Shown: in pieces, positions 1 to 7,990 of the stretch
Layout: every line of letters starts with the position of its first letter
How positions within the stretch are numbered: position 1 is the first letter of the stretch
Assembly: GCF_040782645.1 (NCBI RefSeq)
Contig: NZ_CP160403.1
Span: 4,871,001-4,935,000, forward strand
DNA: 64,000 nt
Direction: 5' to 3'
DNA from: Streptomyces sp. HUAS ZL42
Lineage (GTDB): Bacteria > Actinomycetota > Actinomycetes > Streptomycetales > Streptomycetaceae
Notes under the pieces: generated by a model
What the model was told of the DNA's origin: nothing
Seen by the model: the letters and a program-made list of their open reading frames with translations, nothing else
Database searches by the model: none
Position numbers and translations under genes: made by a program

Positions 1-162
1 GGAGTCGGCAGAATTGCTCAACGTACCCTTATCTCCTTCGGCGCCGCGGAAGCACTACGCTAACGGACGCCCGGGGGAGCACTAAGTGTCCCCTTGTACG
101 CTGCCCCGAGCCCGACCCAGTTCCCTGCGCGGCCACGCAGCGCATCGACAGGAGAGACCCTC

Positions 163-417
163 GTGCCGAAGTCACGTATCCGCAAGAAGGCCGACTACAC
201 GCCGCCGCCGGCGAAGCAGGCGACCAACATCAAGCTGCACAGCCGCGCCTGGGTCGCGCCCGTCATGCTGGCCATGTTCGTCATCGGGCTCGCCTGGATC
301 GTCGTGTTCTACGTCACTGACGGCTCGCTGCCCATCGACAAGCTCGACAACTGGAACATCGTGGTCGGCTTCGGCTTCATCGCGGCCGGATTCGGTGTCT
401 CCACGCAGTGGAAGTAG
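163..417 (+). CDS. crgA: Cell division protein CrgA
   Basis: Small membrane protein (84 aa) that in Streptomyces coordinates growth and septation by acting on FtsZ-ring assembly. The sequence shows a basic N-terminus (PKSRIRKK) with a Pro-rich stretch, then two membrane segments at about residues 30-51 and 64-81, ending in STQWK, as is typical of the family. I chose the GTG at 163 because AGGAGAG lies 7 bases upstream; longer upstream frames give unrelated protein. It stands alone and is followed by a 264-base gap that holds a group of DnaA boxes. The length matches actinobacterial CrgA. Confidence 0.95.
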   Translation: MPKSRIRKKADYTPPPAKQATNIKLHSRAWVAPVMLAMFVIGLAWIVVFYVTDGSLPIDKLDNWNIVVGFGFIAAGFGVSTQWK

Positions 418-464
418 CGGCCACCAGGCAGTGAACACAGCTCTGCCCAGGGCTATCCAGTGAG

Positions 465-664
465 TTATCCACAGGTGTTTTCCACATGGGGAAAAGAAAG
501 ACGATCTGTGGATAACCCGCTGAGTGTTGACGCCGGTGTGACGGAACTACCGGCGACCGAAAACCTGTTCGCCCCCTGTCTGACCTGCGCAAACGCGGGC
601 CGGTGACAGGGGGCACAGTTGTTCCCGCACCGTATGCACAAGATCCGCCACACGCTGTGGACAA
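465..664. promoter_or_regulatory. Group of four perfect DnaA boxes
   Basis: Four exact matches to TTNTCCACA lie in 200 bases: 465-473 (TTATCCACA), 478-486 (TTTTCCACA), and on the other strand 507-515 (TGTGGATAA) and 656-664 (TGTGGACAA). They fill the space between the 3' ends of crgA (+) and the rhomboid gene (-), so they are not in a promoter of either gene. DnaA-box clusters away from oriC that titrate DnaA have been described in Streptomyces; that this is one is inference. Confidence 0.7.
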
Positions 665-681
665 CACGCGCCAGGTGAGCG

Positions 682-1575
682 CTAGGTGAGCTGTGTGGTC
701 CTCAGCAGGGTCATGCCCACGACCAGGGTCAGGACCAGGGCACATGTGCCGTACTGGACGAGGAGGCGGCGCCCGCGCGGGGCGTGGACCATGCCGTAAC
801 CGACGGCGACGCCGGCCACCAGGCCGCCGATATGGGCCTGCCAGGCGATGTTGAAGCCCGGGCTGAACGTGAAGATCAGGTTGATCACCAGCAGCGCGAT
901 CATCGGTCGCATGTCGTATCGCTGCCGGCGCATGAGGACGGCCATCGCACCGAAGAGGCCGAAGATGGCGCCGGACGCCCCGAGCGAGGGCTGGTTGGCG
1001 GCGGCGAGAAGGTACGTCAGCGCACTGCCCGCGAGGCCGGAGACGACGTAGAGCGCGATGTAGCGAGCGCGGCCGAGGGCGGCCTCCAGGGGGCCGCCGA
1101 TCCACCACAGGCTGAGCATGTTGAACAGGATGTGGATGTAGCTGCCGTGCAGGAACATCGACGTCAGCAGCCGGTACCACTGTCCCTCCGCGACGCCCTC
1201 GACATCGCCGAGCAGCGGGACATAGGCCCGTCCGATGAGGTCGAAGCTGTCGGTGAAGCGGTCGCCCACCGACAGCTGGACGAGGAAGACGGCCAGACAG
1301 ACGCCGATCAGGACCTTGGTGACGAGACGGGGGTCGGCGCTGACGGTGCCGCCGGCGAGGGTGCGCGGCTGTGCGGCCGCGGGTGGGTGTCCCGTGCCGG
1401 AGCCGGTGCGGACGCACTCCGGGCACTGGAAGCCGACGGAGGCGCTGACCATGCACTCGGGGCAGATGGGACGCTCGCAGCGCGTGCAGCGGACGCCGCT
1501 CTCACGGTCGGGGTGGCGATAGCACACGGGCAGGCTGCTCTGGGCGTCCTGCTGACTGCCGGGAGCCTGGTCCAT
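682..1575 (-). CDS. Rhomboid family intramembrane serine protease with N-terminal zinc finger
   Basis: Predicted membrane-embedded serine protease (297 aa). The rhomboid core shows the nucleophile motif GASG (Ser201) and the catalytic His248 in AHIGG, with the WR and HxxxN-type elements (WYRLLTSMFLHG, HILFNM) before them and about six membrane segments between residues 87 and 295. The first 55 residues hold a B-box-like zinc site (Cys18, His21, Cys30, Cys33, Cys38, Cys41, Cys51, Cys54). The ATG has AGGGGAT 4 bases upstream. The substrate is unknown. It follows the cyclophilin gene on the same strand, but a hairpin between them suggests separate transcription. Confidence 0.9.
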   Translation of the reverse strand: MDQAPGSQQDAQSSLPVCYRHPDRESGVRCTRCERPICPECMVSASVGFQCPECVRTGSGTGHPPAAAQPRTLAGGTVSADPRLVTKVLIGVCLAVFLVQLSVGDRFTDSFDLIGRAYVPLLGDVEGVAEGQWYRLLTSMFLHGSYIHILFNMLSLWWIGGPLEAALGRARYIALYVVSGLAGSALTYLLAAANQPSLGASGAIFGLFGAMAVLMRRQRYDMRPMIALLVINLIFTFSPGFNIAWQAHIGGLVAGVAVGYGMVHAPRGRRLLVQYGTCALVLTLVVGMTLLRTTQLT

Positions 1576-1607
1576 GAGATCCCCTAGGTCGTCGTGTGCA
1601 ATGCGAT

Positions 1608-1637
1608 GCCCCGCCCATCCTTACGGACGAGCGGGGC
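1608..1637 (-). terminator. Hairpin after the cyclophilin gene
   Basis: GCCCCGC at 1608-1614 pairs with GCGGGGC at 1631-1637, with a further TCC/GGA pairing inside around a TTAC loop. It lies downstream of the cyclophilin stop and just before the rhomboid start on the minus strand. Confidence 0.4.
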
Positions 1638-1701
1638 AATAGGTTCCCTGCCGGGAAATTCCGGCGTCCGGAGCAGGGGTCCTGGCGTCCCAGGGCCTGT
1701 C

Positions 1702-2229
1702 CTAGCGCTTCTCGACGACGACCGACTCGATGACCACGTCGTTGAGCGGGCGGTCGGTGCGCGGGTTGGTCCGGGTCTCCGCGATGGCGTCGATGACCTT
1801 CTGGCTCGCCGCGTCGGTGACCTCGCCGAAGATGCTGTGCTTGCGGTTCAGCCAGGCCGTCGGGGAGACGGTGATGAAGAACTGCGAGCCGTTGGTGCCC
1901 GGGCCGGCGTTGGCCATGGCCAGCAGGTACGGCTTGTCGAAGCGCAGGTCCGGGTGGAACTCGTCCTCGAACTGGTAGCCGGGACCACCGGTGCCGTTGC
2001 CCAGGGGGTCGCCGCCCTGAATCATGAATCCGCTAATCACCCGGTGGAAGACCGTACCGTCGTAGAGCTTTGCCGTGGAACGCTCGCCGGTGGCGGGGTT
2101 GGTCCACTCGCGCTGGCCCGTGGCGAGGTCGACGAAGTTCTTGACCGTCTTCGGGGCGTGGTCCGGGAACAGCCGGACCTCGATGTCGCCATGGTTGGTC
2201 TTCAGGGTGGCGTAGAGCTGCTCGGCCAC
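1702..2229 (-). CDS. Peptidyl-prolyl cis-trans isomerase, cyclophilin type
   Basis: Cytoplasmic cyclophilin (175 aa) that catalyses cis-trans isomerisation of X-Pro bonds in folding proteins. All core motifs are present: FHRVISGFMIQGGDP with catalytic Arg63, NGSQFFIT near residues 113-120, and AWLNRKHSIFG with Trp126 and His131. There is no signal peptide. The GTG start at 2229 is preferred over the longer frame because GGAAGG lies 7 bases upstream and the cyclophilin fold begins at once (AEQLYATLKT). The gene is transcribed away from the DUF5324-like gene across a 339-base shared upstream region. Confidence 0.94.
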   Translation of the reverse strand: MAEQLYATLKTNHGDIEVRLFPDHAPKTVKNFVDLATGQREWTNPATGERSTAKLYDGTVFHRVISGFMIQGGDPLGNGTGGPGYQFEDEFHPDLRFDKPYLLAMANAGPGTNGSQFFITVSPTAWLNRKHSIFGEVTDAASQKVIDAIAETRTNPRTDRPLNDVVIESVVVEKR

Positions 2230-2568
2230 GATCTGCCTTCCGTTGTCTTCCTGTGACGCTCCGATCCTCGCACGGTCCACGCCGTGCGTCGCCCGACGAC
2301 CGCTTATGAGCGGAGAAACGGGACGAGTACTGCCGCGGCGCGGGCGCGGAGCGACGATCCGTGGCATTGTCGACGACAAGCTCCTGTTGCCCCGCATTCA
2401 CCCTATTGCGCGTGATCGGTTCATGAACGGCTCTTGATCGGAGATGGCCGTGAGTCGGGTCTCATGACCCGGATGCCCGTCCTCGCATGCCACCGGGCTC
2501 GTTGACAGGCATGATCCGTAAAAGCGTGGAAAGTCGAAATACCGTACGCCACCGAGGAGGAGGATCCC
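2230..2568. other. Divergent intergenic region, cyclophilin / DUF5324-like gene
   Basis: This 339-base gap must carry the promoters of both flanking genes. A TTGACA sits at 2502-2507 and a TACCGT at 2540-2545, but the two are too far apart (32 bases) to be one promoter. I see no convincing open reading frame or repeat here. Confidence 0.4.
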
Positions 2569-3270
2569 GTGACCCGCATCGACAGCGTGCGCGCCGCGAC
2601 CGGCTCGGCGAAGGACAGCGTGCTGCACGCCGCGGAAGTGGTGGCGCCCTACGCCGACACGGCCAAGGACAGGGCCGCGCACTACGCGCACGAGGCACGC
2701 GTACGACTCGCGCCCAAGGTGTCGCAGGCCGCAGAGCAGGCCCGCGCCCAGTACGGCGTCCTTGTCGTGCCGCGTCTGGAACAGGCGCGGACGCATGTGC
2801 CGCCGAAGGTCGACCAGGCAGCGCACGAGGCGGCCGTGCGCACCCGCAAGGCCGCCCGGCAGGCGGCCGAGTACTCGCGGCCGAGGATCGAGCAGGCGGT
2901 GGCCGCGGCCGGACCCGTCAGGGACGAGGCCGCGGCTCGAGGTGCCGCCGCGCTGGCCGCTCTGCGCGGCCAGGTGACGCCCAAGGAGATCGAGAAACTG
3001 GCCCGCAAGCACGCCCGCCGGGCCAGGGCCGGCCGGGTCGCGAAGACGCTGGCGGTGCTCGGCGCCCTCGCGGGCGGCGCTTTCGCCGCCTGGAAGTGGT
3101 GGGACAAGCAGGCCAACCCGGACTGGCTGGTCGAGCCCCCCGCCGCGACAGAAGTGCCCGAGTCCGGCCGGCTGACCTCGGTCGACGGCAGCGGCGAGTC
3201 CGTACTCGACCCCGAGGTGCAGGCGAAGGAGGCCGAGGAGGACGCGGCTAAGCGCGAGGACCGCGACTGA
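2569..3270 (+). CDS. DUF5324-like helical membrane-associated protein
   Basis: Unknown function (233 aa). The protein is Ala/Arg-rich and helical. Its N-terminal part (residues 1-150) has repeated amphipathic stretches rich in Ala, Gln, Lys and Asp, followed by one hydrophobic segment at about 160-182 (VAKTLAVLGALAGGAFAAWKWW) and an acidic C-terminus. This resembles the conserved Streptomyces family DUF5324, which I recognise by length, layout and position. The GTG start has a strong GAGGAGGAGG ribosome site 7 bases upstream. It is a single gene, closed by a very stable hairpin. Confidence 0.75.
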   Translation: MTRIDSVRAATGSAKDSVLHAAEVVAPYADTAKDRAAHYAHEARVRLAPKVSQAAEQARAQYGVLVVPRLEQARTHVPPKVDQAAHEAAVRTRKAARQAAEYSRPRIEQAVAAAGPVRDEAAARGAAALAALRGQVTPKEIEKLARKHARRARAGRVAKTLAVLGALAGGAFAAWKWWDKQANPDWLVEPPAATEVPESGRLTSVDGSGESVLDPEVQAKEAEEDAAKREDRD

Positions 3271-3294
3271 CCGGCCCTTCCCGACCACGAAGAG

Positions 3295-3336
3295 AAGGAC
3301 CCCTCTGACCTGTTTACCCAGGTCAGAGGGGTCCTT
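3295..3336. terminator. Strong bidirectional terminator
   Basis: A perfect 18-bp stem (3295-3312 with 3319-3336) has a 6-base loop, TTTACC. It separates the plus-strand DUF5324-like gene from the minus-strand tRNA-Ala and can end transcription in both directions. Confidence 0.85.
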
Positions 3337-3342
3337 CTGATG

Positions 3343-3415
3343 TGGAGCCTAGGGGAGTCGAACCCCTGACATCTGCCATGCAAAGACAGCGCTCTACCAA
3401 CTGAGCTAAGGCCCC
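3343..3415 (-). tRNA. tRNA-Ala (anticodon TGC)
   Basis: A complete 73-base cloverleaf on the minus strand begins GGGGCCTTAGCTCAG. The acceptor stem GGGGCCU/AGGCUCC holds the G3-U70 pair that identifies alanine tRNAs. The anticodon stem CTGTC/GGCAG closes a loop TTTGCAT, giving anticodon TGC. The T-arm carries GGTTCGA. The 3' CCA is not encoded, so it must be added by the nucleotidyltransferase at 39083. A possible -10 element (TACTCT, minus strand, 3469-3474) lies about 55 bases upstream. Confidence 0.97.
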
Positions 3416-3599
3416 GGGAAGAGAGACGTCCGGCCGGAGAGATCCCTCACCGGTGGGCGCCGCAGACCAGAGTACCGGGTCACCCCCCGTATCCCGCAAA
3501 AAGATTGGGGGTCCCCGCGAACGACCACTCTCCGTAAGATGCTCGGCGTGGTTCGCTACCGCGAACCGCGGTTTTTTGGGGAAGCGATGGGGAGACGCA

Positions 3600-4148
3600 A
3601 TGGACGCCGCACAGCAGGAAGCGACCGCAAGAGCGCGGGAACTGCAGCGGAACTGGTACGGGGAGCCGCTGGGGGCGCTCTTCCGTAAGCTCATCGACGA
3701 TCTTGGTCTCAACCAGGCTCGTCTCGCGGGGGTGCTGGGACTGTCCGCACCGATGCTGTCCCAGCTGATGAGCGGTCAGCGGGCGAAGATCGGCAATCCG
3801 GCCGTGGTGCAGCGGGTGCAGCTGCTGCAGGAGCTCTCGGCGCAGGTCGCGGACGGCAGCGTCAGCGCGGCCGAGGCGACCGAGCGCATGGACGAGATCA
3901 AGAAGTCGCAGGGGGGCTCGGTGCTCAGCAACACCACTCAGACGACGAGCAGTTCGGGGGCGCCCACGGTCAAGCGGGTGGTCCGCGAGATCCAGTCGCT
4001 GCTGCGCTCGGTGGCCGCTGCCGGCGACATCATCGAGGCGGCGGACACTCTCGCGCCGTCCCACCCCGAACTGGCGGAGTTCCTGCGGGTGTACGGCGCC
4101 GGCCGCACCTCCGACGCCGTCGCGCACTACCAGTCCCACCAGAGCTGA
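3600..4148 (+). CDS. Helix-turn-helix DNA-binding protein
   Basis: Predicted DNA-binding regulator (182 aa). A helix-turn-helix of the Cro/XRE type lies at about residues 37-66 (LNQARLAGVLGLSAPMLSQLMSG). A middle region rich in Ser and Thr and a helical C-terminal domain follow (residues 115-182, RVVREIQSLLRS... and HPELAEFLRVY). The ATG at 3600 follows GGGGAG; a possible -10 (TAAGAT) lies at 3535-3540. Its target is unknown. Its close relation to the kinase gene downstream is conserved in Streptomyces, but a hairpin and a 326-base gap separate them. Confidence 0.85.
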   Translation: MDAAQQEATARARELQRNWYGEPLGALFRKLIDDLGLNQARLAGVLGLSAPMLSQLMSGQRAKIGNPAVVQRVQLLQELSAQVADGSVSAAEATERMDEIKKSQGGSVLSNTTQTTSSSGAPTVKRVVREIQSLLRSVAAAGDIIEAADTLAPSHPELAEFLRVYGAGRTSDAVAHYQSHQS

Positions 4149-4474
4149 TCCCCCGGCCCGGCGACCGAAGGGGGTTCGGCAGCCGGGCCGACAGCCGAGG
4201 AGGACGCGAGCAGGGTCGTATCACTCATCCACCAGCTCGTATCAGTCATCGCGGGGGTCGCGAGGGGGTCGCGTCCCCCGCCGAGGGGAAGGGGGGCACC
4301 GGGGCTTGTCTCCGGCAGTAAGGGCTCGGGGGCGTGTCCCCGGCAGGAGGGTCTTCGGCGGCTCGGTGACCGCCGAAGGGTCCGTCCTTGACGAAGGGGG
4401 GCGGGAAAGGGGTCGTATCGCTCTACGAGGGGGAAGCAAGGGGGTAACCCAAGGGGGAGGAGCAACGCGCAGCC
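4149..4474. other. Kinase upstream region with repeated TCGTATC elements
   Basis: This 326-base spacer holds a terminator hairpin at its start, then two near-identical 14-base direct repeats, TCGTATCACTCATC (4216-4229) and TCGTATCAGTCATC (4237-4250), 21 bases apart. A weaker third copy lies at 4413-4426. Much of the rest is G-rich low-complexity sequence. The spacing of two helical turns would suit a regulator binding one face of the DNA, but no regulator is known. Confidence 0.4.
4154..4190 (+). terminator. Terminator hairpin after the HTH gene
   Basis: Outer stem CGGCCCGGC/GCCGGGCCG (4154-4162 with 4182-4190) encloses an inner stem CCGAA/TTCGG with a GGGGG loop. It lies a few bases after the HTH gene stop. 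Confidence 0.6.
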
Positions 4475-6097
4475 ATGGGTGAGGTGTTCGCCGGCCGGTA
4501 CGAACTGGCCGACCCGATCGGACGCGGCGGAGTCGGCGCCGTCTGGCGCGCCTGGGACCACCGCCGCCGCCGCTATGTCGCCGCCAAGGTCCTGCAGCAG
4601 AGCGACGCCCACTCGCTTCTGCGCTTCGTCCGGGAACAGGCGCTGCGCATCGACCACCCTCATGTACTCGCCCCCGCCAGCTGGGCGGCCGACGACGACA
4701 AGGTCCTGTTCACCATGGATCTGGTCGCCGGTGGCTCGCTGGTCCACCTGGTCGGCGACTACGGGCCCCTTCCGCCCGCGTTCGTCTGCACTCTGCTCGA
4801 CCAGCTCCTCGCCGGACTCTCCGCGGTGCACGCGGAGGGCGTCGTGCACCGTGACATCAAGCCCGCCAACCTGCTGCTGGAGGCCACCGGGACGGGCCGG
4901 CCGCGGCTGCGGCTGTCCGACTTCGGCATCGCGATGCGGCTGGGCGAGCCGCGGCTGACCGAGACCAACCTCGTGGTGGGAACGCCCGGTTACCTCGCGC
5001 CCGAGCAGATGATGGGCGCGGAGCCGGACTTCCCCGCCGATCTGTTCGCCGTCGGCCTGGTCGCGCTGTATCTGCTGGAGGGCGCCAAGCCGGACGCCAA
5101 GGCGCTCGTCCAGTACTTCGCGGAGCACGGCACACCCGGTGCGCCCAAGGGCATTCCCGACCCGCTCTGGCAGGTCGTGGCCATGCTGCTGCAGCCCGAT
5201 CCGCAGGCCCGCTTCCGCACGGCCACGGGGGCACGCAAGGCCCTCGGCTCCGCCGCGGAGCTTCTGCCCGAGCCCGGTCCCGACGACGAGCTGATCGAGA
5301 TCTTCGACCAACTCGGCCCGCTCCCGGCGGGGTTCGGCCCCGAGGGGCCTCTCAAACCGGCGCCGGGCGTACGGACGGGAACGACTGCCACCCGCCCGGA
5401 GAGCCGCCCCGACGGGGGTGACGCTCCGTCGCCATGGCCCGGCACCGGTTCCGTACACTCGCCCCTCTTCGGCACAGGCTCCACGCCGCCATCCCATTCC
5501 GGCACCGGCCCCACGCCGCCCTACTCCAACTCGGGCTCCACGCCGACGCCTTACTCCGGCACCGGATCCGTACGATCCGACGCGGGCGCAGGCGTCGTAC
5601 CGGCTGCCGGCCATCGGCAGGCCACCGGCGGCGTGCCGGACGATCCGCGTCAGAGCGGGGGGTGGCTGCCGCAGCCGCCCGCCCCTCCGCAGCCCTCCAC
5701 CATGTCGGACACCGGCAGCTTCCACCTGCCGCCTCCGTCGGCCACCGTCACCTCCTTCCCGCAGGCCCCCGCCCCCGGCCCGCAGACCGAGGCCCAGGCC
5801 GCGAAACCACACCCCGCACCGGCTCAGGTACCGGACCCACCTCAGGCTCGTCCCCACGTCTCCCCCTACGACCTCACCTACGCACTGCCCGCCCACAGGC
5901 ATCGCGACGATGCCTCTACTGCTTCGTACACCGCTCAGGTCCCGCAGGTTCCGCCTTCTGCGTCGGCAATTTCGCACCGCGCCGACCGCTCCCGGGCGCG
6001 CCGCCGTCCCGGCCCGCCCGCCAAGGTGGCGATCCCGCTCCTGCTTCTGGCGCTGGCCTGCTACGCCGTGGGTTTCTGGGCGCTCGCCCGTATCTGA
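4475..6097 (+). CDS. Membrane-anchored Ser/Thr protein kinase (PknB family)
   Basis: Eukaryotic-like kinase (540 aa). The kinase domain covers about residues 7-275: glycine loop IGRGGVGAVW, ATP-binding Lys38 (VAAKVL), catalytic loop HRDIKPANLL with Asp127, DFG at Asp149 and the APEQ motif. All catalytic residues are intact. A long Pro/Ser/Thr/Gly-rich linker (about 290-510) follows, then a single membrane segment at the C-terminus (IPLLLLALACYAVGFWAL) with only ARI after it. So the kinase is cytoplasmic and there is no extracellular sensor such as PASTA. It converges with the secreted-protein gene only 28 bases away. Substrates are unknown. Confidence 0.9.
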   Translation: MGEVFAGRYELADPIGRGGVGAVWRAWDHRRRRYVAAKVLQQSDAHSLLRFVREQALRIDHPHVLAPASWAADDDKVLFTMDLVAGGSLVHLVGDYGPLPPAFVCTLLDQLLAGLSAVHAEGVVHRDIKPANLLLEATGTGRPRLRLSDFGIAMRLGEPRLTETNLVVGTPGYLAPEQMMGAEPDFPADLFAVGLVALYLLEGAKPDAKALVQYFAEHGTPGAPKGIPDPLWQVVAMLLQPDPQARFRTATGARKALGSAAELLPEPGPDDELIEIFDQLGPLPAGFGPEGPLKPAPGVRTGTTATRPESRPDGGDAPSPWPGTGSVHSPLFGTGSTPPSHSGTGPTPPYSNSGSTPTPYSGTGSVRSDAGAGVVPAAGHRQATGGVPDDPRQSGGWLPQPPAPPQPSTMSDTGSFHLPPPSATVTSFPQAPAPGPQTEAQAAKPHPAPAQVPDPPQARPHVSPYDLTYALPAHRHRDDASTASYTAQVPQVPPSASAISHRADRSRARRRPGPPAKVAIPLLLLALACYAVGFWALARI

Positions 6098-6125
6098 GTC
6101 CGAGCCGAGGCGTCGCGCCGAGCTG

Positions 6126-7580
6126 TCAGGCCGAAGCCCTGCGCCGAGCCGTGACCGTCCATACGCCGAGCACCGCCAGCAGCACGGTGCCGGCGCCGAT
6201 TCCGCCCACGGCGGTCACCGTCATCGCCGTGTCGCCGCGCGCGGCTGCGCCCTCGGCCACGGCCTCCCGGTCACCCTCGGTGACCTCGAAGACGTCCCGA
6301 GGCACGGGCTGCCCGGCGTATCCGGGCCCGGACTCCCCCACTCCGCCGACCCGCACGCGCAGCATCAGCCCGAACGGTCCGTCGCCGAAGCGGTCGGCCA
6401 TCTGCGCGGAAAGGTGCACGGCGAGGTAGTACGAACCCGCGAACCGCATACCGTTCACGGAGTCGGTGGTGCTGTAGCGGTTGACGTAGGCGACCGGTGG
6501 CAGGGGGGCCAGTGAGGCGGATCTCTGACTGCCGTTGTAGTTGATGTTCGCGTCGTCGACGTCGGCGCGCACGGGGTTGTACAGGGCGAGGTCCAGGGCG
6601 TGGACCACATAGCCGCTTCCCTGGCCTGTGCTGCCCAGGTCGGCGGTGGCGTACAGCTGCCGGCCCCAGCCGACGGGCACCTTGTAGAAGAGCGTCTGTC
6701 CGGGCGTGATGTCGGCGCGCCACACGCCCTGGCCGACGGGGGTCGCCGTGGCGAAGCCCGCGCCGCCTGCGCGGTCCACGGGGTCGCCGGTAAGGGGCGC
6801 GGGCGAGGAGGAGTCCCAGACCTCGGGCGCGTTCGTAGCTGCGGCCTTCCGCAGGGGCGGTTCCAGGACGGGCAGGAGTTCGAGGTCCCAGGCGTCCGGT
6901 GAGGACGACGAGGAGGCCGAGGAACCCGCCGTACCGACGCGCTCGACGACCACGTAGTACGTGCCGGCCTCCTGGCAGGAGTTCCTGCGGCGCCCGGCAT
7001 CGCGCGCACCCCATGCCGTGATGGGGCGCGGGCTGCGGGCGGCGCCGAAGGTCGTGGTCTCGACGGAGCAGGTGCGGCTGTCGCCGTCCTGCACGGAGAC
7101 CCTGATCCCGTCGCTCGCGGAGACCGTGGCGCCGGGGCGGGGGACGGCGGTGGCGGAGAAGTAGGCGTTCGACGTGGCGTCGAGTTCGAGGCGGTAGTAG
7201 ACCTCCGCCTGGTCGGGGAGGGTGCTCCGGTACGTCGTCCCGGGCTCGAGCAGTTCGGCGTCGGTGGTGCTCGTCGCTGCCCGGACGGACTTGGCGTCGT
7301 CGGCGAAGGCGTACGAGCCGGGCGTTCCGGCGTCGGACGCCGCCACCGTCGAGGCCGCCTGCGCGGTGGAGGCCGGATGCGCGGCGGAGGCCGGATGCGC
7401 GGGCAGGACGTGTAATGCCCCTGTCGCACACAGCACCGCGCCGGCGACGGCCACGCGCGCGTGCGACGAGGTACGGCCCGGCAGGAGAGCGGACAGGCGA
7501 CGCGGCAGGCGGAGCGACACGCGGCCCGACGGACGATCACGTCGTCCCCCCGAGCGCCACCACGTCGTACGCCGCCCCAT
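6126..7580 (-). CDS. Secreted, C-terminally membrane-anchored protein of unknown function
   Basis: Predicted cell-surface protein (484 aa). An Arg-rich N-terminus precedes a hydrophobic segment ending ASAAHPAS, which looks like a signal peptide. The body is rich in beta-type sequence with Tyr, Ser and Thr (TYYVVVERVG, LFYKVPVGWG, GSYYLAVHLS). One membrane segment follows near the C-terminus (AVGGIGAGTVLLAVLGVWTV), then the basic tail TARRRASA. Two cysteines (CSVE and CQEAG) may form a disulfide. There is no catalytic motif that I recognise. The ATG at 7580 has GAGGGG upstream; a GTG directly precedes it. Convergent with the kinase gene, which could mean related function but proves nothing. 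Confidence 0.75.
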   Translation of the reverse strand: MGRRTTWWRSGGRRDRPSGRVSLRLPRRLSALLPGRTSSHARVAVAGAVLCATGALHVLPAHPASAAHPASTAQAASTVAASDAGTPGSYAFADDAKSVRAATSTTDAELLEPGTTYRSTLPDQAEVYYRLELDATSNAYFSATAVPRPGATVSASDGIRVSVQDGDSRTCSVETTTFGAARSPRPITAWGARDAGRRRNSCQEAGTYYVVVERVGTAGSSASSSSSPDAWDLELLPVLEPPLRKAAATNAPEVWDSSSPAPLTGDPVDRAGGAGFATATPVGQGVWRADITPGQTLFYKVPVGWGRQLYATADLGSTGQGSGYVVHALDLALYNPVRADVDDANINYNGSQRSASLAPLPPVAYVNRYSTTDSVNGMRFAGSYYLAVHLSAQMADRFGDGPFGLMLRVRVGGVGESGPGYAGQPVPRDVFEVTEGDREAVAEGAAARGDTAMTVTAVGGIGAGTVLLAVLGVWTVTARRRASA

Positions 7581-7738
7581 CACGCGCCACCCCTCGCCTT
7601 CGCCCCGTCCCGCCCCGAACTGACCGGACCGTGGCCCATCCTGCCCCGCCGGGCGGCTTGTCGTCCGTGCATCCGAACGAGCCGTCCGAAACACCCGGCT
7701 CGGTGGCACCGCGCCCCACCGAGCCCGGGAACGCGAAA

Positions 7739-7762
7739 CCCCGACCGCGTGGGCGGCCGGGG
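7739..7762 (-). terminator. Hairpin after the DLW-39 gene
   Basis: CCCCG/CGGGG and an inner CCGC/GCGG stem with loop GTGG, interrupted by one A-C mismatch, lie just after the DLW-39 stop on the minus strand. Confidence 0.4.
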
Positions 7763-7787
7763 TCGGTTCAATATCCGGTGTCGGTAC

Positions 7788-7916
7788 TCACGAACCCGTG
7801 GGCACGGAGTCAGTCGCCTCCGTCCACAGATCCTGCTCGGCGCGATCCGCCTGGATCTGGCGGTACACGAGGAGCCCGCCGATGGCGGCCAGTGCGACCA
7901 GGAGAAGCTTCTTCAC
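7788..7916 (-). CDS. DLW-39 family small membrane protein
   Basis: Tiny protein (42 aa) of the conserved actinobacterial DLW-39 family, named for its Asp-Leu-Trp motif, seen here in EQDLWTEATD. An N-terminal KKLLLVALAAIGGLLVY segment should anchor it in the membrane, with a charged tail outside or inside. Function is unknown. The GTG start is preferred over the longer frame, because the family begins with this hydrophobic segment and GGAAAG/GAGGT stand upstream. A minus-strand -10 element TATAGT and a palindrome lie in its promoter region. Confidence 0.85.
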   Translation of the reverse strand: MKKLLLVALAAIGGLLVYRQIQADRAEQDLWTEATDSVPTGS

Positions 7917-7961
7917 CGCGCGACCTCGTCTTTCCTTGACGTAGGGGACCTCTGGCGCCCG

Positions 7962-7990
7962 ACTATACACACCGACCGATATCGATCGGT
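7962..7990 (-). promoter_or_regulatory. Promoter and operator-like palindrome of the DLW-39 gene
   Basis: A minus-strand -10 element TATAGT lies at 7962-7967. Directly upstream, at 7971-7990, is a 20-bp near-perfect palindrome (18 of 20 positions symmetric) around CGATATCG, flanked by ACCGA and TCGGT, where the -35 contact would be. A bound protein would block the promoter. The regulator is unknown. Confidence 0.45.
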
